Source of the DNA: Bacteroidota bacterium
GTDB taxonomy: Bacteria > Bacteroidota > Bacteroidia > Cytophagales > Cyclobacteriaceae
Length of the DNA: 33,676 nt
Direction of reading: 5' to 3'
Assembly: GCA_022567155.1 (NCBI GenBank)
Contig: JADFHN010000042.1
Span: 1 to 33,676, forward strand
In this document: in pieces, positions 27,681 through 33,676 of the stretch
Layout: each line of letters opens with the position of its first letter
Numbering within the stretch: the first letter of the stretch is position 1
Program-made: the position numbers and the translations under genes
Notes under the pieces: model-generated
What the model was told of the DNA's origin: nothing
Database searches by the model: none
The model's input: only the letters and a program-made list of their open reading frames with translations

Positions 27681-27752
27681 GATATAAATTCCTGGAGTGA
27701 ATATAAGAAATATGGTGTTGATATTAAACCCGAAACCGAAAAATTAAAGTGA

Positions 27753-28337
27753 TGGAAGCCAGCCGTAATCCCACTACTCCCACTGGTGGTAGGGTTGCGC
27801 TGTAACCCTGTGTAAATTGTTGCTCCAAAACTCACTTGTCTTAAGGTCACTCAACGATCCTCGGCAGGGAGTCTTGTTTCTCGAAAATTTTCCATTTCTT
27901 TGAACTGTCCGACAGCATTGGAGTTAGCAGGATACTGTTCGGGAAGTATAATAATTCATAGTTATAATAAAAGTGTCCTAATCATGAAAAATATAACATT
28001 TTTACTAACGTTTTTATCATTTTAAATAATACAGAATGCCAATGAGCCCTAAAATTATTATGGAAGTACCAAAAATCATACCTGATTTTATCAGACAAAT
28101 TGGGTGGATTCAGCTGGACATTGAAATCCAGCTGCACATTCGTTGTAATTCATTGAATTTTAAAAGATGAAAAGATTGAATATGAAAATCATATATTTGA
28201 TTAACAGAAACGTGCAATCCCCCAGGTTTTCCGGATCAAAATTGTAAAAGGGAGCAATGAACAAAATAGTTTAAAAATAACAAATAAGGCTTTTAGCGCC
28301 TACTGTTACATATAATGTACCGCATATAAATTTTTGG
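27753..28337. other. 585-base intergenic stretch, no gene supported
   Basis: No convincing gene is visible. A 44-codon + strand frame at 28036-28170 (starting MPMSPKIIMEVPKI) has no recognisable family and is probably chance. The stretch contains one clear hairpin (28111-28134, separate entry). It is AT-rich towards the pirin gene, whose promoter should lie here, but I could not place a TTG/TAnnTTTG pair. Confidence 0.5.
28111..28134. other. Perfect 8 bp stem hairpin
   Basis: CAGCTGGA, 8-base loop, TCCAGCTG. Allowing a 4-base bulge on the left, GTG and CAC extend the stem further. No T-run follows on either strand, so it is not an obvious terminator. It sits about 200 bases before the pirin gene. 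It could be part of a decayed repeat or an RNA structure. Confidence 0.35.
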
Positions 28338-29363
28338 ATGATGGACGATAAGATTATAAATGTAAAACCTTTGGGGTTTCCGTGGGAAACCCAGGACCCG
28401 TTTTTATTTTGTGCATATCACAAAGATGAATACCCAAAAGGAAATGAGCTGTTGGGGCCTGATACTGAATTGTTGCATGGAAGAAACATTGGCCAGGATT
28501 TCACAATAAAAGAGGGCTGGCGTATGTATCATGGCGATGCCATACCGGGTTTTCCTTACCACCCGCATAGGGGATTTGAAACCATTACCATTGTCAAACA
28601 GGGAATTGTTGATCATGCCGATTCGTTGGGGGCAGCCGGCCGGTTTGGCAGCGGGGATGTACAGTGGATGACGGCGGGAAAAGGCATACAGCATTCTGAG
28701 ATGTTTCCATTGCTCAACCAGGAAAAAGAAAATACACTGGAAATATTCCAGGTATGGTTAAACCTTCCCAAAGCCAATAAAATGACCGAACCCCACTTTA
28801 AAATGCTATGGGAAGATTCCATTCCGCTAATAAAAGAACATGACGAAAACGGAAGATCAACGGAAATAAATGTAATTGCAGGCAAGCTCAACGGAATTCA
28901 AGCCCCGGAACCGACACCTGATTCATGGGCTGCCAATCCAGGTAATGAAGTGGCGGTTTGGACCATTAAAATGGAAGCCGGAGCGTATTGGGCAATTCCA
29001 GGGACAATACCAGAGATAAACAGAACCCTGTATTTTTACAAGGGTAACACATTGGTAGTTGAAGGGCAAACGGTGTCGGCAGATCATTCCATTCAGGTGA
29101 AGGCGGAGGGAAAGATCATATTAAATGCAGGTGATGCCGATTGTTACATTTTGTTGCTTCAGGGCAAGCCTATTAATGAACCTGTGGAAAAATACGGACC
29201 TTTCGTAATGAACACCCCCGAAGAGATACAACAGGCATTCGATGACTACCGGAAAACAGCGTTTGGAGGATGGCCCTGGCCCAGGCGTGACCAGGTTCAT
29301 GATAAAGTTAAAAGCCGTTTTGCACTGCATGCAGATGGTAGGGAAGAAATAAAAGAAAGGTAA
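28338..29363 (+). CDS. Pirin family protein (bicupin)
   Basis: 341 residues, a two-domain cupin. Pirins bind a metal in the N-terminal cupin; bacterial members include quercetinases and redox-linked regulators of unclear role. The metal ligands are present: His75 and His77 ([13 protein letters not shown]), His119 and Glu121 ([10 protein letters not shown]). The C-terminal cupin spans about 185-300 and the tail [14 protein letters not shown] at about 312-325 is typical of the longer bacterial form. It is flanked by long non-coding stretches on both sides and appears to be a single-gene unit. Confidence 0.92.
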   Translation: MMDDKIINVKPLGFPWETQDPFLFCAYHKDEYPKGNELLGPDTELLHGRNIGQDFTIKEGWRMYHGDAIPGFPYHPHRGFETITIVKQGIVDHADSLGAAGRFGSGDVQWMTAGKGIQHSEMFPLLNQEKENTLEIFQVWLNLPKANKMTEPHFKMLWEDSIPLIKEHDENGRSTEINVIAGKLNGIQAPEPTPDSWAANPGNEVAVWTIKMEAGAYWAIPGTIPEINRTLYFYKGNTLVVEGQTVSADHSIQVKAEGKIILNAGDADCYILLLQGKPINEPVEKYGPFVMNTPEEIQQAFDDYRKTAFGGWPWPRRDQVHDKVKSRFALHADGREEIKER

Positions 29364-30051
29364 TAACTACCCCATTCCGCAATTGGCTTTGACCTCAAAC
29401 CGATAATCAAGTAGAATTCTTAGACAAATAAGTTGAGGGCAAGCCGAAAAGGTAAAGTGACTTTTACGTTTGCTGTCTACTACATCACAGGTACAAAAAG
29501 ACCATTGTACGGATCAGTAACCTGAAACGGCTGGGATTGTTGAAAATTTACAATCATTTTTATCAGTACTTAAATATACTTATCAAATTGTGGATTGGCC
29601 AATTTTAATTCCGTTCATCAACAGCTTACTGATCAGGTTTTATATATCCATGATACATAAAAATTCCTCAAAATGACATAGATTAAATATGAGGAAGATG
29701 TAATGGATTTTGGAACCAAGTACCTCAACGTTGTCTATCCTTACCTTAGTCATCCACGACTGGGGATCAGGTCTTGGTTTTCATTACGCTATGAGGCATG
29801 AGAGCAATATTAAAGGAATTGCCTTCATGGAAGCACTCATGAAGCCAATGAATTGGAAGGACTTAGGCACAGACAGATTTTAATTTCACAGAACACGGTA
29901 TATGAAATCATAGCACTCGCTCATGTTTGGCCTTGAAATCCTATCGAACTGATATCTCCCCAATCTTGAACGATTAAATCCCAATTCACATTAGGAGTAT
30001 TGCGAATCAGGAAACGCTTATAAGAGTAAGGAATACCATTTCCTTTAATAA
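29364..30051. other. 688-base stretch with decayed coding remnants
   Basis: No intact gene is supported. The stretch contains the haloalkane dehalogenase relic at 29728-29883 and, on the minus strand just past the oxidase stop, an open frame of about 43 codons (29921-30050) without a start codon that ends in GDISSIGFQGQT. A + strand frame around 29456-29610 is open but unrecognisable. The pattern suggests gene erosion rather than a regulatory region. Confidence 0.5.
29728..29883 (+). pseudogene. Haloalkane dehalogenase-like fragment (nucleophile-elbow region)
   Basis: An open segment encodes TLVIHDWGSGLGFHYAMRHE, then NIKGIAFMEALMKPMNWKDL, ending RF and TAA. This matches the central block of DhaA-type haloalkane dehalogenases (VIHDWGS-alG-fH-a, then vKGIA-ME), which carries the nucleophilic aspartate in HDWGS. 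Only about 50 residues remain of a protein near 300. Upstream the frame is closed by a TAA at 29701 and no other family block (oxyanion HGNPT, cap, catalytic His) is visible. A remnant of a deleted or decayed gene is the best reading. Confidence 0.6.
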
Positions 30052-31527
30052 TTAAATGGTAACCACTACAAATTGTCCCATCATACCTGCGTCTTCGTGT
30101 TCCAGTATGTGGCAGTGGAACATGTAAGGGGTATCCGGGTCACTATAATCACCAAAACGGGTTATGAATCTGACTGTTTCGTGTTTTTTGACCAACACCA
30201 CATCCTTCCAACCTCTTTCATTCTCTGGAGGAGATTCACCATTTCTTGTCAGAATTAAAAATTGAATATCATGAACATGAAAGGGATGAGCCATGTCCGA
30301 GCTATTTTTGATTTTCCAAATTTCAATATCATTCAAATTAATGGTCTGATCAATCCTATCCAGATCCATTTTCTTACCATTGATTAAAAAGTTACCGAAA
30401 GGCATTTGAAGTTTAAAGTCGCGAGTTTTTACAGCCTGACTTTCTTTAATACGATTAATAATGGCTAAAGAGGCCGGCAGGGTAACTATGGGGTTGGTAG
30501 TAGACGAATTGACGTTAATAGTCAAAATTTCAATGGTGGATTTATCGTGCGCATCACGAACAAATATGTTGTTGATTTTACCTATTTCTGACGAGTAACT
30601 GACCAGTTGAACCTTGCTATTTTCCTGGCCACTAAAATCGACTAAGATTTCCGCTCGCTCACCAGTGGATAATATCAGTCTGGTAAGCGGTACTGGTTTT
30701 TCAAGCAATCCACCATCAGTGCCTATCTGATGGAATTCGCGATTATCGCTAAAACCAAAATTATAAATGCGTGCATTGGAGCCGTTGAGAATACGAAAAC
30801 GGACAAACTGTGCAGGAGCGTTGAAGATTGGAGTTATTGCCCCATTGACGAGAAAATGATCTCCTTTGACACCCATCTTGGTACCTGGATAATTGATTGA
30901 ACCGTCAGCATTGAAAATTTTATCCTGAATAATCAGGGGGATATCATCAATTCCATATTGATCAGGTAGTGCCAAATTGCTCTGTGGATCTTTAACAATA
31001 AATAATCCAGCCAAACCGTGGTAGACATGTTCGGCTGTTTTACCCATCAAATGAGGATGATACCAAAAAGTGGCTGCTTCATTCATTATTCTAAAACGGG
31101 CCTGCCAGGTATCACCATTTTCTATTCTCTGATGAGGACCACCATCCATAATTGCCGGTAAATGTAATCCATGCCAATGGGTAGTTGTTGGTTCTCCCAG
31201 TTTATTGGTCACGTTGATGACAACATCGTCACCCTTTTTCATGAGCATCGTCGGACCAAGGATGTTTCCATTATAACCAAATGTAGATGTGATTTTCCCG
31301 GGGACAAAAACCATAGAGCCCTGTTGCATGGTTAAATCATACACTCTTTGACCATTGATTTCTTTCCCGGTTAATAATTTTGGAATGGGTAATGGCTGAG
31401 AGTGGATGACATTTGAAGCTCGTGAGTTTTTATCCAATCCCAGCGTCTTACATCCCCACAGTGACAATCCTGAGACAGCGGATAGCACCAGAAACTTGCG
31501 GCGTGAAATATGGTATGTATTTGTCAT
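30052..31527 (-). CDS. Tat-exported multicopper oxidase (CueO/CotA-like)
   Basis: 491 residues. It couples one-electron substrate oxidation to reduction of oxygen to water in the periplasm. The N-terminus has a Tat motif SRRKFL (8-13) and a hydrophobic stretch ending LSLWGC, which might be lipidated at Cys26 although Trp at -2 is atypical. All four copper blocks are intact: HWHG (117-120), HPH (157-159), HPFHVH (414-419) and HCHILEHEDAGMM (471-483), with Cys472 for type 1 copper and a following Met as axial ligand. Three cupredoxin domains are implied. There is no Met-rich insert as in CueO, so copper detoxification is not assured; laccase-like activity is equally possible. No copper regulator or pump is adjacent. 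Confidence 0.93.
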   Translation of the reverse strand: MTNTYHISRRKFLVLSAVSGLSLWGCKTLGLDKNSRASNVIHSQPLPIPKLLTGKEINGQRVYDLTMQQGSMVFVPGKITSTFGYNGNILGPTMLMKKGDDVVINVTNKLGEPTTTHWHGLHLPAIMDGGPHQRIENGDTWQARFRIMNEAATFWYHPHLMGKTAEHVYHGLAGLFIVKDPQSNLALPDQYGIDDIPLIIQDKIFNADGSINYPGTKMGVKGDHFLVNGAITPIFNAPAQFVRFRILNGSNARIYNFGFSDNREFHQIGTDGGLLEKPVPLTRLILSTGERAEILVDFSGQENSKVQLVSYSSEIGKINNIFVRDAHDKSTIEILTINVNSSTTNPIVTLPASLAIINRIKESQAVKTRDFKLQMPFGNFLINGKKMDLDRIDQTINLNDIEIWKIKNSSDMAHPFHVHDIQFLILTRNGESPPENERGWKDVVLVKKHETVRFITRFGDYSDPDTPYMFHCHILEHEDAGMMGQFVVVTI

Positions 31528-31590
31528 TTCAGTATTACTGCTATAATTTTGCGATTTCCTTTGCTTTTATGGTTTTATGTTTTTTATTAC

Positions 31591-31695
31591 TTTTAACACA
31601 TGAACAACTAAGACAAGGGCCTTTACTACTCTGATATCACATCTTATCTGGAAGCGGACCATATTTCAGATACAAAAAGTTTCAACCTTATTTAG
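31591..31695 (+). pseudogene. 5' relic of an AraC-family regulator, paralogue of 32438 gene
   Basis: The sequence aligns without gaps to the start of the intact regulator at an offset of 838 bases. TTTTAACAC just upstream of the ATG is identical, and by hand about 65 of the first 78 coding bases match. The frame reads MNN, then stop (TAA at 31609-31611), then DKGLYYSDITSYLEADHIS, against ENGIYYPDITSYLEAAHIS in the intact gene. It lacks about 280 residues including the helix-turn-helix, and runs out within the 3' end of the methyltransferase gene on the other strand. A second stop is at 31693. Confidence 0.85.
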
Positions 31696-32317
31696 TTGAT
31701 GTCATGGCAGTTAGCCATGACGAATAGTCTTTGTATTTCGGGTTCGATTTGCCTACCCCTAAGCGAATCCACTCAATATGCCATCCCTCTGAGAAGGAGG
31801 AACGGATCTCATCTTCGCTTAATGGCCGAGGGTATCGATGAGGGTAAACGTCATATTCTCCTGCCTGGTCAGCGATACATAGCATCAGAAGTTGGCCCTT
31901 GCTAACACAAACATCGCTAAGTGCGCGAACATAGCGTTTACGGTTGTCGCCCGTAATGTTGTGAAAAAGCCCGAAGTCGATTATAGTGTCGAATCTCTTT
32001 CCAAGAGTTCCGATCTTTAAAGCATCGAGCGTTATAAATGTTACATCGACTTCTGCCTCGTGAGCTTTTTGTTTGGCAATACGAATAGCTTTGGCGGAAA
32101 AATCTACTCCGGTAACATCGAAGCCGCTCCTAGCAAGATAAATGGCATTGTTACCAGCACCACAGCCGATATCTAAAACTGTAGGTCCGCAAACATCTCC
32201 TTTCTCTACAGCTGCTATAAGGTCAGGCTGCGCCTGGTCGATGATCCAGGGTGGTTTACCGAATCTATACCAGAGATCAAAAATTAGGCTCTTAAATGAT
32301 CTTTTCTTGAATATCAT
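31688..32317 (-). CDS. Class I SAM-dependent methyltransferase
   Basis: 209 residues. Motif I VLDIGCGAGNNAIYLARSG (47-65) binds SAM, the acidic loop is VDFS (Asp72), and FDTIIDFGLFHNI is the motif IV region. A short N-terminal FDLWYRFGKPPW segment resembles thiol or small-molecule methyltransferases such as the thiopurine/thiocyanate group; the substrate cannot be told. An AAGGAG sequence (32324-32329) sits 6 bases before the ATG, an unusually strong Shine-Dalgarno for this genome. It is bracketed by a relic and an intact copy of the same regulator, and is divergent from the intact copy across 120 bases. Confidence 0.88.
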   Translation of the reverse strand: MIFKKRSFKSLIFDLWYRFGKPPWIIDQAQPDLIAAVEKGDVCGPTVLDIGCGAGNNAIYLARSGFDVTGVDFSAKAIRIAKQKAHEAEVDVTFITLDALKIGTLGKRFDTIIDFGLFHNITGDNRKRYVRALSDVCVSKGQLLMLCIADQAGEYDVYPHRYPRPLSEDEIRSSFSEGWHIEWIRLGVGKSNPKYKDYSSWLTAMTSTK

Positions 32318-32323
32318 ATTTTT

Positions 32324-32329
32324 CTCCTT
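32324..32329 (-). promoter_or_regulatory. Strong Shine-Dalgarno of methyltransferase
   Basis: AAGGAG, within AAAAAGGAGAAAAAT, lies 6 bases upstream of the ATG at 32317. Bacteroidota genes, including most here, usually lack such a perfect anti-16S match, so it stands out and may reflect recent acquisition from another phylum. Confidence 0.6.
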
Positions 32330-32437
32330 TTTGAGTTTAAATTATTTAATGCAAATTAATGTGGTCCAAAACAATAATTACATATTATAAATAAGGTATA
32401 AATAGTTGATATCATGGTTTTTCGCTAGTTTTAACAC

Positions 32438-33364
32438 ATGAAGAGCGACGAGAACGGCATTTACTACCCTGATATCACATCATATCTGGAGGCGGCCCAT
32501 ATTTCACATACACAAAAACACAAAGACTTTCATATAGTGAATTTTGCAAAATATTTTAAAACACATAAGCTTCCATTGAAAGTAAGTTCTCGGAAGCTTG
32601 GTTTTTTCCAAATCGTCACAAGTAATAATCACGATGCAGAATTGACTGTTAACGGCACAAAGTTTAAGGATATAAAAGTGAATATAGTTTTCATTGCTCC
32701 AGATCAAGTAGTATCATTAGATGTTAAAAGCTTTAAAAAAGGAAGCATTGGTTATAGTCTCGTTTTTTCATCTGAATTTTTAAACCTTGCACCATCCAAC
32801 TACAGTCTCTTAAAAAACTTCCCCTATTTCAATGTGAACCGTCCTCCGGTGTATACCTTAACGGAGGGACAAAATAATTTCTTCATAGACCATATGGATA
32901 ATATTTATGGTTACTTTAAGGATCTGGATAAGGACAATCTTGAAATTATTCGTTCTTATTTGACGATTATGCTTTTTGAAGCAAAACGAATGTTTATAGA
33001 AGGCGAGGTTAAAAGTGTAGCCAATTCTAGGGTTGAAGAAATAGCATATCAATTTGAGACCCTAATCACACAAACAAAAAGCAAGAGACAAAAACTAGCA
33101 TATTATGCTGATAAGCTAAACTTTAGTTCCATCTACCTCGCTGAATGTGTAAAGAATGCAACAGGAAAAACAGCTAAACAAATAATCACTGAGTACCTGA
33201 TTTTGGAGTCAAAATCCCTTCTTAATCATTCAACAAAAACTATTAATGATATTGCTTTTCAGCTCGGATATAATGATACTTCTAATTTTATAGCGTTTTT
33301 CAAGAAAAACACAGGAAGCACCCCTATTAAATACAGAAAATTTGAAACTTTAAATCAATACTAA
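32438..33364 (+). CDS. AraC-family transcriptional regulator
   Basis: 308 residues. The C-terminal domain (about 205-305) has two helix-turn-helix units: LAYYADKLNFSSIYLAECVK (220-239) and the conserved second one, INDIAFQLGYNDTSNFIAFFKK with TGSTPIKYRK (269-301). The N-terminal part (about 30-130) reads as a cupin-like sensor seen in many Bacteroidota AraC regulators; its ligand is unknown. The gene looks more AT-rich than those left of 27 kb. It is divergent from the methyltransferase, which is a likely target along with itself, by position only. Confidence 0.92.
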   Translation: MKSDENGIYYPDITSYLEAAHISHTQKHKDFHIVNFAKYFKTHKLPLKVSSRKLGFFQIVTSNNHDAELTVNGTKFKDIKVNIVFIAPDQVVSLDVKSFKKGSIGYSLVFSSEFLNLAPSNYSLLKNFPYFNVNRPPVYTLTEGQNNFFIDHMDNIYGYFKDLDKDNLEIIRSYLTIMLFEAKRMFIEGEVKSVANSRVEEIAYQFETLITQTKSKRQKLAYYADKLNFSSIYLAECVKNATGKTAKQIITEYLILESKSLLNHSTKTINDIAFQLGYNDTSNFIAFFKKNTGSTPIKYRKFETLNQY

Positions 33365-33540
33365 ACTGTACTAAAATAATAATTACGTTAACATTAAATA
33401 ATCGGGTAATCAATATAGGATCAAAGTGAAGTCAACTTGAAGAATAAATAACGAAAGCACAATCGAGTAGACGGCCGTGAGCAATTAAGCTCACGGTGCG
33501 CCTCTCACATTTATCTGCCGAAATGAAATGTAGGCATGAC

Positions 33541-33574
33541 CACCAAGCGTACGGTTCTCGTACTTGGCGGTTCG
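33541..33574 (-). ncRNA. Group II intron domain V
   Basis: Exactly 34 bases, the canonical domain V length. On the minus strand it opens GAACCGCCAAG and closes CGCTTGGTGG. The lower stem pairs CCGCCAAG with CTTGGTGG, then a 2-base CG bulge on the 3' side, then UACG pairs with CGUA around a short AGAA-type loop. A CGC triad and CG bulge are features I know from class C introns such as that of Oceanobacillus iheyensis. This domain binds the catalytic metals. Confidence 0.75.
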
Positions 33575-33638
33575 TTTATCATCACATCAACTGCTCTTTT
33601 CACCAGTTGAAGCTATCCCCTAATTTCGTAAAGGGCTA

Positions 33639-33657
33639 TCCCTGATAGCTATCGGGA
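33639..33657. repeat. Imperfect palindrome around GATAGCTATC
   Basis: TCCC, an extra T, the perfect palindrome GATAGCTATC, then GGGA. The regular form CCCGATAGCTATCGGG is one I associate with many Bacteroidota genomes as a dispersed repeat. This copy lies in domain IV of the intron at the window edge. Confidence 0.4.
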
Positions 33658-33676
33658 CTCCCAATTTAATTTCAGG

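Larger units (their letters stand above)
33462..33676 (-). mobile_element. 3' end of a group II intron (class C-like), continuing past the edge
   Basis: Read on the minus strand, the sequence holds the distal part of domain IV, domain V and domain VI of a group II intron. Domain VI pairs GAG-AGGCG, CCGTGAGC, a TTAATT loop, GCTCACGG, CGTCT, a single unpaired A, then CTC, ending in GAT. The unpaired A (33468) is the candidate branch point, 7 bases from the proposed 3' splice site after 33462. A 7 bp stem at 33588-33610 (TCAACTG/CAGTTGA) is probably domain IV. Any reverse transcriptase gene would lie to the right of the window. The 5' end and exon junctions are not visible. Confidence 0.7.

Noticed and set aside
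27510-27752. 80-codon plus-strand frame after coaE.
   Set aside because: It starts with TTG right after a stop, overlaps the more protein-like minus frame, and has no recognisable motif.
28036-28170. 44-codon plus-strand frame in the gap before the pirin gene.
   Set aside because: No recognisable family, no ribosome binding site, and it includes the hairpin at 28111; chance is the simpler reading.
13171-28319. A shared 15-base near-palindrome, TGTTACATGTAATGT at 13171 and TGTTACATATAATGT at 28304 (before the pirin gene).
   Set aside because: With one mismatch allowed, a window of this size is expected to hold many such 15-base pairs by chance, so no shared operator is claimed.

Overview
The window reads as chromosome of a Bacteroidota bacterium, most likely from the Cytophagales side of the phylum. 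The reasons are lineage-typical genes (DUF4293 membrane protein, long-form NusB, DUF1573 lipoprotein, the nusB-ytxH-DUF1573-yajC-ybbR-coaE run), mostly weak Shine-Dalgarno signals, one clear TTG/TAnnTTTG-type promoter, and moderate-to-low GC by eye. No rRNA, tRNA or CRISPR array was seen. All gene identities come from reading the translations; no database search was possible.

Positions 1-9735 are read on the minus strand. In transcription order they hold pgi, manA and lipB (sugar phosphate isomerases and lipoate attachment), a DEDDy exonuclease, rnr (RNase R), a polyprenyl diphosphate synthase and a rhomboid protease, with several ATGA or TAATG overlaps. After a gap come an outer-membrane barrel-like protein and a DUF3179 lipoprotein cut by the left edge. 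Positions 9806-15747 mix strands: yraN (+), a secreted MORN-like protein (-), htpG (-) with palindromes upstream, DUF4293 (-), a thiolase (+) and truA (+).

Positions 15810-22018 carry two ABC exporter half-transporters on opposite strands. The + one has a canonical ATPase site (ILDE) and the - one a degenerate site (ILDD), the pattern of a heterodimeric MdlA/MdlB or YheI/YheH-type pump. Between them are three + strand envelope genes: a small barrel-like protein, a membrane-anchored GyrI-like protein, and a lipoprotein with a carbohydrate-binding-like N-terminus and a transglutaminase-like Cys-His-Asp domain. From 22209 a + strand run encodes leucine dehydrogenase (promoter visible), NusB, YtxH, DUF1573, YajC, YbbR-like and CoaE.

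From about 27400 to the right edge the density falls and the region looks accessory and partly decayed. It holds a small conserved-looking protein, a pirin, a relic of a haloalkane dehalogenase, a Tat-exported multicopper oxidase, a 5' relic of an AraC-family regulator, a SAM methyltransferase with an unusually strong Shine-Dalgarno sequence, and an intact AraC-family regulator that is the relic's paralogue. At the edge lies the 3' end of a minus-strand group II intron (domains V and VI) with an unusually long linker between the two domains. I see no clear new defence or mobile system. The strongest leads are the regulator duplication flanking the methyltransferase, the intron with its odd linker, and the envelope cassette between the split ABC pair.
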